From Myxococcota bacterium (GTDB taxonomy: Bacteria; Myxococcota_A; Bradymonadia; UBA7976; UBA1532): a stretch of 64,000 nucleotides of DNA. Positions 18,977 through 27,995 of the stretch are shown one piece after another. The notes below the pieces were generated by a model. The model had not been told where the DNA came from. It ran no database searches and worked only from the letters and a program-made list of their open reading frames with translations. The stretch is taken from the NCBI GenBank assembly GCA_963169045.1, contig CAUJDF010000041.1:128872-192871 (forward strand), in the 5' to 3' direction. The translations under genes were made by a program, and so were the position numbers. Within the stretch, counting starts at the first letter, position 1, and every line of letters begins with the position of its first letter.

Positions 18977-18997
18977 GGACCGGTGCGACCGCGGTCC
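18977..18997. terminator. Possible hairpin between convergent lipoprotein genes
   Basis: GGACCG (18977-18982) and CGGTCC (18992-18997) form a 6-bp stem with a 9-base loop, between the stop of the large lipoprotein (18958) and the stop of the opposing gene (19037). There is no T-run, so support is weak. Confidence 0.3.
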
Positions 18998-19036
18998 CGC
19001 GCGTGATCGCGATCGCGTCCTCTCGCCGGACTCGTT

Positions 19037-22000
19037 TCAGAAGCTGACGACGGGCCACTCGACGCCGAGGGCGGGCGGGAAGATCGACTCGCAGTCGTCG
19101 GTGTCGGCGATGACCAGGTCGTAGTCGAGGCGCTGGTCCTCCTCGATGAGCGCGCTCACCGACAGCGGGACGACGCGGAGGTAGACGATCTCGTCGGCCT
19201 CGCCGCCCTCGAAGACGATGCACTGCTTCGAGGGGCCGCGCGTGATCTCGGCGGTGCTGGCGAACTGCCCGGGGCTGTGCGCGTCGGGCAGCAGCATGCG
19301 GTCGCTGTCGAAGGCGGCCAGGTACAGGTCGCCGTCGTCGCCGTAGAGGAACGTCGCCGCGACGGCGCGCACCGCGCCCGCCGGGATCTCGATCTGGAAG
19401 AAGTCCTCGTCGCGTGGATCGCGGTCGCAGACGTATTCGTCGTCGATGATGCGCGGCGCCGAGCCGAGGATCTCGGCGTCGTCGAACCCGGTGGGGTCGC
19501 CGGCGGGCGGATCGCAGAGGAACTCCGCCGGGAGGACCTCGACCTGCATCTCGTACTGCACGTTCGGCCCGTCGATGCCGCGCACCTGCACGTAGTAGCG
19601 CGCCGCCGGCAGGTTGGGCAGGTCGACCTGCTCGTCGTCGTCATTGCTGTGGCCCGCCGGGAGGCCGTTGTTGAGCGACCGCCCGCCGCCCTCCCGCCAC
19701 AGGTCGAGCTCGAGATCGCCCTGCGCGTGGGCGAACCGCAGCGTCACGCGGATGCGCCCGAGGGTGTCGGTGGTGAACGTGTACCAGTCCTCGTCGCCGT
19801 CGACGCCGCAGAGGCGCAGGTTCGCGTGGCGGCCGGGCTCGATCTCGGTGGCGAACTGCTGCGCGTCGTTGACCTCGGCGGCGTCGAACACGTCGGGCAG
19901 GCACCGCTCGGGCGACGTCGTGCGACTCAGGCGCAGCGTGTACTGGCTCTGGGTGTCGGCGACGCCACTGACCCAGACGAAGTACGCGCCGGCCTCGAGA
20001 TCCTGCGCGCGCGCCTCGTTGACGGCGGCGCCGCTGCGACCGGGCGCGCCGACGAGCTGGCCGAGGTTGTTGCGGATCTCGATCAGCGTGTCGCCCTGCG
20101 GCCCCGCCTCCTGACGCTGGATCGCGGCGATCAGGTCGTCGCCGGCGGCGAGCTCGACGCGGTACCAGTCTTCTTCGCCGCTGCACAGCCACAGGTCGGG
20201 CACCAGCAGGTCGCGGCCGGGGATGAGCTCGGTGCCGCCGCCGAGCCGGTCGCGGACGAAGCGCCCGTCGCTCATCAGGTCGTAGGCCTGGTTGCGCGCG
20301 TCGTTGGGCTCGGCGTCGTCGTCGAGGCAGAGCGGGCGCGACCGATCGACGCGCGCGACCAGCGAGTAGCTCGACGTCTGCTGTCCGTTGGCGCCGTGCA
20401 CGCGGACGTAGTAGCGCCCGTCGCGCACCTGGGGGTTATTGCGCGGCGCGACGAACGAGATGACGCGGGCGCCGTCCTCGCCCTCCTCGCTGCCGTTCGG
20501 CAGGAAGGCCGGCGCGGCGTCGGCGGCGGGCAGCCCGGGGCCGAACATCTCGAACGCCAACTCGTCGTTGTTGCGGTCGCCGTTGTCGGGCGTGACGAGG
20601 CGCAGATCGAGCCCGTCGCCAGCGCCCATCTTGATCGTGAACCAGTCCTCGTCGCCGAGGCAGATGCTGCGGTCGGCCACCGTCTGCTCCTGCTGCATCA
20701 TCGGCAGGTCGATGAGCGAAGCGGTGGCGGCGGTGTCGTCGCCCAGGCGCGCCTCGGCGGCGTCCTCGGCGCAGGCGCCGCCCGTCGGCGTGAGTCGCAC
20801 GGACAGGCCGTAGGTGTTCTGGCCGAGGCCGCGCGCGAAGACGCGCACGCGCCACGTGCCGCCGGGCGCGACGATGCCCGCGACGGCGGGGTACGTGAGC
20901 GTCTCGTCGTCGTCGGCGCTCTCGCCGCGGGCGACCAAGTTGCCGTCGGGGTCGTACAGCATCGCGTCGAGATCGCCGGCGGCGTGGTCGAAGTCGACCG
21001 TCACGCTCACCTGCCAGCCGGGCCCCGGCGTGTCGAAGCGGTACCAGTCGGCGTTGTCGGGGCAGGCCGAGAGCGCGTTCGCGCCGGACTCGAAGCGGTG
21101 CTGGGCGTCGAGCGCGAGCGCCGCGGCGCCCTCGCGGGCGTCGTTGGGCTCGAGCCCGTCGTCGCGGCAACCGTCGGCGCAGCGGTCGGTCTCCGGGTCG
21201 CACGCCTCGCCCTCGCGGCACTCGCCGTGGCCCGCGCACGGGCGACGGCACTCGCCGTCCTTGCAGTAGGTGCCCACGCCCGTCGACCGCTCGCAGTCCC
21301 CGTCGGCGGCGCACGCGCCGCCCATGCACGAGCGGTTGTCGGCGCAATACTCTCCGGCCGGGCAGTTGTCGGGCTCGACGCGGCAGCCGATCTCGCAGAG
21401 GCCGTCGTCGGCGCAGAACTGGTTCTGGGGGCACTGGGCGTCGCCGTTCGGGCACGGGGCGCGGTTGCATTCGCGCGAGCCGGCGTCGCAGCGCCGCCCC
21501 GGCGGGCAGTTGCTCGGATTGGTGCGGCAGCCGGTCTGGCAGCGCCCCTCTTCCGCGCCCTCGGCGATGTCGCAGTACTGGTCGTCGGCGCAGTCCCGGT
21601 CGACGGCGCAGCGGCCGACGCAGGGGTTCGGGTTGAAGCACGCGACGCCGGGCGCGGGATCGGCGCAGTCGCGGGCCATCACGAAGCTGCACGACTCGTC
21701 CTCGGCGCAGCACGGGATCTGGTCGACGCACTCGCGGGAGCGCGGATCGCATTGCCGGTAGGGGTTGTCGCCGGTCGGGCAGGTGTCGGGATCGACGCGG
21801 CAGCCGACGACGCACCGATTGTCCTTGCAGTACTGGTCGGGATCGCACTGGTTGTCGGACTCGCAGCGGGGATCGCGCTCGCAGATGCGGCTCTGGTCCG
21901 CCTGCTCGACGCAGATGTAGCCCTCGACGCAGTCGCCGCGGCCGACGCCGGGGTTCTCGGCATCGAGCCGGCACCCGGGCGTGCAGCTGCCGCCCTCGAG

Positions 22001-22246
22001 CGACTCGGGAGGGATGAGGCAGAAGTAGCCCTCGGTGCAGGTGCTGTCGTCGAGGCAGGGTGGCACCTCGGGCGGTCCGAGATCGGGGACGCTGCCGCCC
22101 GCGCCGCCGCCGCCGTCGGCGCCGCCACCGCCCGCGCCGCCGCCGGCGCCGCCGCCGCCGTCACCGCCCCCCTCGCCGCCGCACGCGGCGAGGACGAGAG
22201 CCAGCAACAAAGATGCGATGCCGCGTGGCGCGGTGATCGACGACAT
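19037..22246 (-). CDS. Cys-rich / PPC-repeat surface lipoprotein
   Basis: 1069 aa. Lipobox LAAC near residue 22, then a Gly-rich spacer. Residues about 60-360 hold EGF-like, disulfide-rich units (patterns such as DDQYC, NCPPGRRCD). From about 365 to the end there are roughly five PPC-type (pre-peptidase C-terminal) beta domains, each with an Asp-rich strand such as NADWYRFDTPG, DEDWFTIKMGAG, EEDWYRVELAAG, DEDWYTFTTDT or DEDFFQIEIPAG. No protease or other enzyme domain is present, so it may be a binding or scaffold protein of the outer surface. The ATG at 22246 follows a GGGGGAG ribosome site. Confidence 0.8.
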   Translation of the reverse strand: MSSITAPRGIASLLLALVLAACGGEGGGDGGGGAGGGAGGGGADGGGGAGGSVPDLGPPEVPPCLDDSTCTEGYFCLIPPESLEGGSCTPGCRLDAENPGVGRGDCVEGYICVEQADQSRICERDPRCESDNQCDPDQYCKDNRCVVGCRVDPDTCPTGDNPYRQCDPRSRECVDQIPCCAEDESCSFVMARDCADPAPGVACFNPNPCVGRCAVDRDCADDQYCDIAEGAEEGRCQTGCRTNPSNCPPGRRCDAGSRECNRAPCPNGDAQCPQNQFCADDGLCEIGCRVEPDNCPAGEYCADNRSCMGGACAADGDCERSTGVGTYCKDGECRRPCAGHGECREGEACDPETDRCADGCRDDGLEPNDAREGAAALALDAQHRFESGANALSACPDNADWYRFDTPGPGWQVSVTVDFDHAAGDLDAMLYDPDGNLVARGESADDDETLTYPAVAGIVAPGGTWRVRVFARGLGQNTYGLSVRLTPTGGACAEDAAEARLGDDTAATASLIDLPMMQQEQTVADRSICLGDEDWFTIKMGAGDGLDLRLVTPDNGDRNNDELAFEMFGPGLPAADAAPAFLPNGSEEGEDGARVISFVAPRNNPQVRDGRYYVRVHGANGQQTSSYSLVARVDRSRPLCLDDDAEPNDARNQAYDLMSDGRFVRDRLGGGTELIPGRDLLVPDLWLCSGEEDWYRVELAAGDDLIAAIQRQEAGPQGDTLIEIRNNLGQLVGAPGRSGAAVNEARAQDLEAGAYFVWVSGVADTQSQYTLRLSRTTSPERCLPDVFDAAEVNDAQQFATEIEPGRHANLRLCGVDGDEDWYTFTTDTLGRIRVTLRFAHAQGDLELDLWREGGGRSLNNGLPAGHSNDDDEQVDLPNLPAARYYVQVRGIDGPNVQYEMQVEVLPAEFLCDPPAGDPTGFDDAEILGSAPRIIDDEYVCDRDPRDEDFFQIEIPAGAVRAVAATFLYGDDGDLYLAAFDSDRMLLPDAHSPGQFASTAEITRGPSKQCIVFEGGEADEIVYLRVVPLSVSALIEEDQRLDYDLVIADTDDCESIFPPALGVEWPVVSF

Positions 22247-22354
22247 GAGCTCCCCCCGGAACGCAGACTGGTACCGGCCGCCCCCAAGCGGGCCCGGCCG
22301 GGTCGAGCTTATTTCAAGGAAGCGGACCGCGACAACCCACTGAGATCGCGACGG

Positions 22355-23005
22355 TCAAGGCAGGCGGAAGGCCGTCGTGCCGCTGCCGTCGCCGACGGCC
22401 TCGCAACGGACCGGCGTGTGACCTTCTTCTGGCAGCACGCAGAGCGACACGGCGAAGCGGTCGTCGGCGCCGCCGCGGTGCCGGACCTCGTGCACGACCA
22501 GCTGGTCGCCGGCGGCGAGCGGTCGGTTCAGGCCGAGGCGCAAGAGCAACCGGCCGCCGTCGGCCCCGAGCGAGACGTAGCGCTCCTCGCGCAGCTGCGC
22601 GTCGGGCGGACCGAGCGCCTGTCGCGGATCGGTCGCGGAGCTTCGCCCGCTGGGATCGCCGACGAAGGCGTCGACGACCTGCGCGCCCGAGCCGACGAAC
22701 CCGTCGAGCGCCTCGACGGCGACGGCGTCGATGTCGGCGCCGGGCGCGTCCGGCTCCTGCGACGCCTCGCGCAGCGTCGTCAGGTCGCGGATCTCGACGC
22801 CGGTGAACGCCGCCCAGTCCCGCGTGGAGGGCGCGGCGTCGTCCGGCTTCGCCGGGGCAGCATCGTCGGACCGACCGCCGAACGGGGGCGGTGGCCGCGC
22901 CGGCACGCACCGGTCGCCCTCGGCCACGAAGCCGTGGCCGCACGTCTCCGTGTCGAGGATGCAGCCGGTCAGGACGAGGGCGGCGAGCGCGGGAGAGAGA
23001 CGCAC
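22355..23005 (-). CDS. Small predicted lipoprotein with jelly-roll-like surface domain
   Basis: 216 aa. The GTG at 23005 gives a lipoprotein signal (ALVLTGC, Cys near 15) followed by a short Cys pair region and an Ala/Pro/Asp linker. The C-terminal about 130 residues contain IDAVAVEALDGF, a DPRQALGPPD element, YVSLGADGGRLLLRL and DQLVVHEV. This is a pattern I associate with secreted beta-sandwich domains of unknown function that resemble discoidin-like folds. I do not recognise a specific family. It lies 108 bases upstream of the PPC lipoprotein on the same strand and may share its transcript. Confidence 0.65.
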   Translation of the reverse strand: MRLSPALAALVLTGCILDTETCGHGFVAEGDRCVPARPPPPFGGRSDDAAPAKPDDAAPSTRDWAAFTGVEIRDLTTLREASQEPDAPGADIDAVAVEALDGFVGSGAQVVDAFVGDPSGRSSATDPRQALGPPDAQLREERYVSLGADGGRLLLRLGLNRPLAAGDQLVVHEVRHRGGADDRFAVSLCVLPEEGHTPVRCEAVGDGSGTTAFRLP

Positions 23006-23078
23006 GGCGGCAGTGTCGCGCGCCGCGCCGCGGCAGGTCAACGGGCGGGCAGACGCGGCGGGCGGGCAGGTCGCACGG

Positions 23079-24719
23079 TCACTGACAGGTGCCGTTGCGG
23101 CAGTCCCCGCCGCCGCAGTCCTCGGGCGTCGAGCACTCCGGGGCGAGCTCGATGCGCGGCGTGCAGTAGCGCTCGTGGCAGACGTCGCCGCCGCCGCAGT
23201 CGGCGTCGGCCCAGCAGGGCACGCGGCAACGGGCGTCGACGCACTCCTCGCCCACCGCGCACTCGCGGTTGCGCACGCACTCGGCGCTCGGCCGGGTGTC
23301 GGGCAGGCAGATGCCGTGGTCGCACATCTCGCCCGCCGCGCACTCGGCGTCGGCGCCGCAGCGGCCGTGGCACAGCGCGTTGATGCACACGCCGCCGCCG
23401 CAGTCCTCGTTGAAGCGGCACTCGATGGGCCCGTCGACGAGCGGCAGGCAGAGGTTCTCGCTGCAGCCGGTGCCCTTCGGGCACTCCGCGTCGGCCTCGC
23501 AGGCGGCGCGGCAGAAGCCGTTCACGCAGGCACCGCCGCCGCACTGGTTGTCGAAGGTACAGAACAGGCCCTCGTGGCGGTGCGGCGGCACCACACACTC
23601 GCCGTCGCGGCACTCGAGGCCCTCGCCGCAGTCGGCGGCGGCGTCGCACCCCTGCGGGGCCGGGGCGCGGCAGCGGCCCTCCAGGCACTGCTCGCCGGCG
23701 GGGCAGTCGCAGTCCACCGCGCAGGCCGCCGCCTCGGGCTCGGCGGGGACGCAGGCGTGCCGCGCCTCGTCGCAGACCTGGCCGTCGGGGCACTCGCAGG
23801 AGCGGTCGCACGAGGCGCTGCCCGCGTCCTCGCAGCGGCCGCCGGCGTTGCAGCGCTCGCCTGCGGCGCACTGGCCGTCGTGGGTGCACTCCGCCTCCGG
23901 GTCGCGCTCGCAGCGGTCGTTTGCGCAGCGGCGGCCGGCGCCGCAGTCCGCGTCGCGGACGCACTCCGCCTCGCCGGCGCAGCGGCCGTCGACACAGCGG
24001 CGGCCCGCGCCGCAGTCCGCGTCGGCGGCGCACTCCGGCTCGCCGATCACCGGATCGCCGCCCTCGCAGACGTAGCCGTCGGGCAGCGACTGGCCGTCCT
24101 CACAGTGCGGGTAGCACCGCCCCTCGAGGCAGAAGCCGCCGACGCCGCAGTCGGCGTCGAGCTGGCAGCGCAGCCGACACGTGCCGTCGATGCACACGTC
24201 GTCGTCCGGGCAGTCGCGGTCGTCGTCGCAGCGCGTGCCCTCGAAGCACTCGCCGACGACGCACACGCAGCCGGGCAGGCAGTCGCCGTCGCGGTCGCAG
24301 GCGTTGCTGCCGTCGTCGCCGTTCCCGACCCAGACACAGCGGCCGTAGGCGTTGCACTCCTGCCCGTTCGGGCAGTCGTCCGACGAGAAGCAGTCGGCGT
24401 TCATGTCGCCGTCGAGCGGCTCGCAGGTGCCGTCGGCGCCGCAGCGGCTGCCGCGCCCGCAGTCGCCGTCCCGTCGACACAGGCCGTCGTCCCCGCGGCA
24501 GAGGCCGTCGGCGTGACAGAAGGTGCCCGCCGGGCAGTCGGCGTCGCCGCCGCACGCGTACGGGAAGCACTGGTCGCCGTCGCAGTGGTAGCAGCCCGAC
24601 TCGTCGCAGCGGTCGTACCGCTCCTGCCGTTCACAGTCGAAGCAGTCCTCGGAGGGACAGCCCGCAAGGCCCGTCCCCATCAGCACCAGCAGCGTTCCCC
24701 AGATGCGCGCGCGCAGCAT
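23079..24719 (-). CDS. Cysteine-rich EGF-like repeat lipoprotein
   Basis: 546 aa. Lipobox LAGC near residue 21, and then almost entirely short disulfide-rich units of the type C-x-x-D-x-D-C-x-x-G-x-x-C-x-x-G-x-C (for example DADCGAGRRCVDGRC twice in tandem, ECAVGEECVDARC, DADCGGGDVCHERYC). More than a dozen units are visible. Such proteins are frequent in Myxococcota; the function is unknown, probably cell-surface binding. The ATG at 24719 is preceded by GAGGAGGAGAGG; an earlier in-frame start 13 codons upstream would mask the signal peptide. It is first in a same-strand run of three lipoprotein genes going left. Confidence 0.78.
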   Translation of the reverse strand: MLRARIWGTLLVLMGTGLAGCPSEDCFDCERQERYDRCDESGCYHCDGDQCFPYACGGDADCPAGTFCHADGLCRGDDGLCRRDGDCGRGSRCGADGTCEPLDGDMNADCFSSDDCPNGQECNAYGRCVWVGNGDDGSNACDRDGDCLPGCVCVVGECFEGTRCDDDRDCPDDDVCIDGTCRLRCQLDADCGVGGFCLEGRCYPHCEDGQSLPDGYVCEGGDPVIGEPECAADADCGAGRRCVDGRCAGEAECVRDADCGAGRRCANDRCERDPEAECTHDGQCAAGERCNAGGRCEDAGSASCDRSCECPDGQVCDEARHACVPAEPEAAACAVDCDCPAGEQCLEGRCRAPAPQGCDAAADCGEGLECRDGECVVPPHRHEGLFCTFDNQCGGGACVNGFCRAACEADAECPKGTGCSENLCLPLVDGPIECRFNEDCGGGVCINALCHGRCGADAECAAGEMCDHGICLPDTRPSAECVRNRECAVGEECVDARCRVPCWADADCGGGDVCHERYCTPRIELAPECSTPEDCGGGDCRNGTCQ

Positions 24720-24844
24720 GTGCCTCTCCTCCTCGCCGATGCCGGCGACAAAGAGCAAGGGGCGTACCGTCCACCTGAGACGATGCGGCGGGGGCGGCGG
24801 ATGCGCGGTGTGAACCGGGTTCTACAGACGGCCGTGCCGCCCGT

Positions 24845-25777
24845 TCACAGGCTGGTGAGCGTGCGGGTGAGCCGGACGTGGGCGATGGTGTCGTCGAGGC
24901 CGTGCCGCGCCTCGAAGCCGAGCACGTCGCGCGCGCGCCGGCCGTCGACCATGCACACGTAGCGCAGGTGGTCGAGCTCCGGCGCCGGGAAGCTCGTGAC
25001 GCGCCAGCGCCACATCTGCTTGAGCACGACCGGCGCGAGGAAGTGCGGGAAGTCGACGACCGCGCCGCCGGCCATCGCCAGGATGCGCGTCAGCGGCGCC
25101 GGCTCGCAGCCCGGCACGTTGAACACGCCGGAGACGCCGCGCCGCAGCGACAGCTCGATGGCGCGCCCCACGTCCTCCTCGTGGATGAGCTGCACCATCG
25201 GGTCGAACCCGGCGAGGCGCGGCGGGTGCGACAGGCGCAGGTAGTTGCTCGGCGCGTTGCGCACGGCGCCGACGATGTGCACCGGCCGCAGGATGACCGT
25301 CTCGACCTCGGGGTACTTCCAGAAGAAGCTCTGCGCGCTCATGTCGAGCGCGATGAGATCGCGGATCTCGCTGAAGTGCGTGCCGCCGAGCAGCGGCGCG
25401 TCCTCGGTGAGGAACTGCGGGTTCTCGGCGCGCGGGCCGTAGACGTTGGCGCTCGAGAGCAGGATGAGCTTCGGGATCTTGAAGCGGGCGCAGTACTCCA
25501 TCACGCGGGTGGTGCCGCGGATGTTGAACGTGTGGTGCTCCTCGCTGCTGGCGCGCGGATCATGCATCACGTTGAGGTGCACCACGGCGTCGAAGCGCCC
25601 GGCGCGGAAGATGTCGGCGCACCGCTTCCGCCGGATGTCGATGCAGTGCATCTGCACGTCGGGCGGGCCGCCGGTGAACGGTCGCCGATCGATGCCGACG
25701 ACCTCGTGGCGGCGGTGCAGGCGCTGGGCGAGCAGGCGGCCGAAGCGCCCGCTGATGCCGGTGACGGCGATGCGCAT
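24845..25777 (-). CDS. NAD(P)-binding SDR/epimerase-like protein without the catalytic Tyr-Lys pair
   Basis: 310 aa, extended-SDR type. The Rossmann entry is clear: VTGISGRFGRLLAQRL and later VHLNVMHDP, with the Ser region LLSSANVYGP. At the place of the catalytic YxxxK there is FSEIR (encoded near 25360-25380), so Tyr and Lys are replaced by Phe and Arg. It may therefore be a binding protein or an enzyme with altered chemistry. The ATG at 25777 lies 12 bases after the acyltransferase stop on the same strand, so the two form an operon; a lipid-linked role is inferred from that neighbour and from the divergent glycerol-phosphate dehydrogenase. Confidence 0.75.
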   Translation of the reverse strand: MRIAVTGISGRFGRLLAQRLHRRHEVVGIDRRPFTGGPPDVQMHCIDIRRKRCADIFRAGRFDAVVHLNVMHDPRASSEEHHTFNIRGTTRVMEYCARFKIPKLILLSSANVYGPRAENPQFLTEDAPLLGGTHFSEIRDLIALDMSAQSFFWKYPEVETVILRPVHIVGAVRNAPSNYLRLSHPPRLAGFDPMVQLIHEEDVGRAIELSLRRGVSGVFNVPGCEPAPLTRILAMAGGAVVDFPHFLAPVVLKQMWRWRVTSFPAPELDHLRYVCMVDGRRARDVLGFEARHGLDDTIAHVRLTRTLTSL

Positions 25778-25789
25778 GGCGCCCTCCGC

Positions 25790-26650
25790 TTACCAGAAGA
25801 TGTGCTGGCGCTCGGCCAGCCCGCGCCGCAGCAGCGCGTCGACGGCGTCGCGCACCTGGGCCACCTTGGCCCCGATGGAGGCGTCCTCCTCGTCGGCCTC
25901 GCCTTCGAAGCGCATCGGCTCGCCGAACCAGATGCGGTACTTCACCGGCAGCGGCAGGAGGCCGAGCGGCCCCGCCAGCGGGAAGAACGGCGTCACCGGC
26001 ACGGCGGGGATGCCCAGCACCTTCGCCAGCGCCTCGAGGTTGGCCACCGCCGGGTACTGCTCCTCGGCGCCGATGACGCCCACCGGCACGATCGGGGCCT
26101 TGCTCTCGAGCGCGAGGCGCATGAATCCGTTGCCGAACCCCTGGAGGCGGTACGCCTGGTCGTAGGTCTTGTTGATCCCGCGCACGCCCTCGGGGAAGAC
26201 GAGGATCGCGTGCCCCTGGTTGAGCAGCACGCGGCAGTTCTCCGGCGTGCCGAGCACTTGCCCGACGCGCGCGAAGAGCGTGCTGACGAAGGGCAGCGTG
26301 GGCACCCAGCGCTCGACCATCGAGCGGACGGCCCGCGGCGGGCGGGCGTCGAACAGCATCGACGAAGCGATCATCATGCCGTCGAGCGGGATCTGCCCGC
26401 TGTGGTTGCTGACGAGCAGCACCCGGCCCGGCGGCACGTGCTCGATACCGTGGGCCTCGACGCGGAAGTAGTGGCGGTAGAGCCACTGCACGGCGCCGGC
26501 GACGACCTTGATCGAGTCGGGGTCGAGGCCGAAGTCGTCGGTCGCCCGCCCGCCGAGATCGGCCTTCAGCGCCTCGATGCGCTCGACCACCTCGTCGTCG
26601 AGTCGTCCTTCGAGGGCCCGCCGGATGCGCTCCGCGGCTTCGCCCAGCAT
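25790..26650 (-). CDS. Lysophospholipid / glycerol-phosphate acyltransferase family protein (PlsC-like)
   Basis: 286 aa. Contains the LPLAT motifs: NHSGQIPLDG (motif I, with wider H-to-D spacing than classic HX4D), a GTPENCRVLL segment (motif II region), FPEGVRGINK (motif III) and VPVGVIGAEEQYP (motif IV). The spacing of motif I is like that of MGAT/TMEM68-type members. It likely acylates a lysolipid or a glycerol at the inner membrane. The ATG at 26650 follows AAGGAAA. It is first in an operon with the SDR protein and divergent, across 76 bases, from the glycerol-1-phosphate dehydrogenase gene. Confidence 0.85.
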   Translation of the reverse strand: MLGEAAERIRRALEGRLDDEVVERIEALKADLGGRATDDFGLDPDSIKVVAGAVQWLYRHYFRVEAHGIEHVPPGRVLLVSNHSGQIPLDGMMIASSMLFDARPPRAVRSMVERWVPTLPFVSTLFARVGQVLGTPENCRVLLNQGHAILVFPEGVRGINKTYDQAYRLQGFGNGFMRLALESKAPIVPVGVIGAEEQYPAVANLEALAKVLGIPAVPVTPFFPLAGPLGLLPLPVKYRIWFGEPMRFEGEADEEDASIGAKVAQVRDAVDALLRRGLAERQHIFW

Positions 26651-26726
26651 GCGGGGATTTCCTTCACGCCGTCCGGCGCGCATTCTACGCCTTCACGATC
26701 CCGACGGAAGTCCCGAGTCGCCCCGC

Positions 26727-27995
26727 ATGAAACTGACCGACTTCGTCCCCGTCCCCCTGCCCGCCGGACACCCGCTGCCCGAAGAGGTCCGCGTCGGCCC
26801 CGGTCGCCGCGCCGAGCTCGCCGACGTCGCCGCGCGGCACCTCGCCGGGACGTGGCTGCGCGTGGGCGATCCCGACACGCTCGCCGCCGCCGGCGACCCG
26901 CTGCCCGACCTCGAGATGTTCCGCCTCGAGCGCCACCCGCACGCCGACGACGAGACGGTGGCCCGCGCCGTCGCCGCAGCCCGCGGAGCCGGGGGCCTGG
27001 TGGCGATCGGCAGCGGCACTGTCAACGACGTCGCCAAGCGCGCCGCGCACGAGCTCGGCATCCCCTACGTCGTGCTCGGGACGGCGGCGAGCATGAACGG
27101 GTACGCCAGCGGCATCGCGGCGCTCCTCAGCCGCGGCCTGAAGATCACGGCGCCGGCGCGCCCGCCGCGCGCCATCTTGCTCGACACCGACATCCTCGCC
27201 GCCGCGCCGCTCGCGCTCACGCGCGCCGGCCTCGGCGACCTGCTCAGCAAGCCGGTGAGCGACAGCGACTGGTGGCTCGCGGACCGGATCGAGGGCACGG
27301 GCTACTCGACGCTGCCGAGCCTCGTCACCGACGCCGCCGTCGCCGACGCCACCGCCCACGCGGCGGGGCTGGCGACGGGCGATCGCGACGCCCACGCCGC
27401 GCTCGGCCGCGCGCTCGTGCTCAGCGGCGTGGCGATGGTCGTCGCCGGCAGCAGCGCCCCGGCGAGCGGCGGCGAGCACCTGCTCAGCCACCTCTGGGAC
27501 ATGGAGGCGCTCGCCGCCGGACGCGAGACGCGCCTGCACGGCGCGCAGGTGGGCGTCGCGACGTGCATCTCCGCCGCGCTCTACCAGCGCCTGCTGCGGG
27601 CGACGCCGGTCTTCACCGAGCCGCCGCCGTGGGAAGACGAGGCGGCGCGCCTCCACGCCGAGCACGGCGCCCTGGCCGACTCGGTGCTCGGCCCGGCGAA
27701 GCGCAAGCACGACCGGGCGGCGGCGCGCGTCGCGCTGCTGCGCGATCGGTGGCCGGAGATCCGCGACGGCCTGGCGGCGCGCAAGCTGCCGACGCCCGCC
27801 GAGGTGCGCGCGCCGCTCGCGGCGTGCGGCGCACCCAACACGTTGGAACACCTCGGGATTTCTCGCGCGGATGCCGCGCGGGTGCTGCGGATCGCGCGCG
27901 ACATCCGCGACCGCGTGACCGTGCTCGACGTGGCGTTCGAGATCGGCGTGCTGCCGAGGGCGATCGGCGACGTGCTGGACGACGCCGGCGTGTGA
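26727..27995 (+). CDS. sn-Glycerol-1-phosphate dehydrogenase family protein (Fe-ADH type 2, AraM-like)
   Basis: 422 aa. Belongs to the family that reduces dihydroxyacetone phosphate to sn-glycerol-1-phosphate, the archaeal-type lipid backbone; bacterial AraM is the known bacterial example. Motifs: nucleotide loop IGSGTVNDVAKRAA, GTAASMNGYAS, AGLGDLLSK, and the metal ligands in SGGEHLLSHLWDME and LHGAQVGVA. Relatives usually have HGEQVG, so one residue beside the ligand differs. The C-terminus is longer than in AraM. ATG at 26727. Its stop touches the opposing rnhC stop: TGA and TCA abut as TGATCA at 27993-27998. Confidence 0.82.
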   Translation: MKLTDFVPVPLPAGHPLPEEVRVGPGRRAELADVAARHLAGTWLRVGDPDTLAAAGDPLPDLEMFRLERHPHADDETVARAVAAARGAGGLVAIGSGTVNDVAKRAAHELGIPYVVLGTAASMNGYASGIAALLSRGLKITAPARPPRAILLDTDILAAAPLALTRAGLGDLLSKPVSDSDWWLADRIEGTGYSTLPSLVTDAAVADATAHAAGLATGDRDAHAALGRALVLSGVAMVVAGSSAPASGGEHLLSHLWDMEALAAGRETRLHGAQVGVATCISAALYQRLLRATPVFTEPPPWEDEAARLHAEHGALADSVLGPAKRKHDRAAARVALLRDRWPEIRDGLAARKLPTPAEVRAPLAACGAPNTLEHLGISRADAARVLRIARDIRDRVTVLDVAFEIGVLPRAIGDVLDDAGV

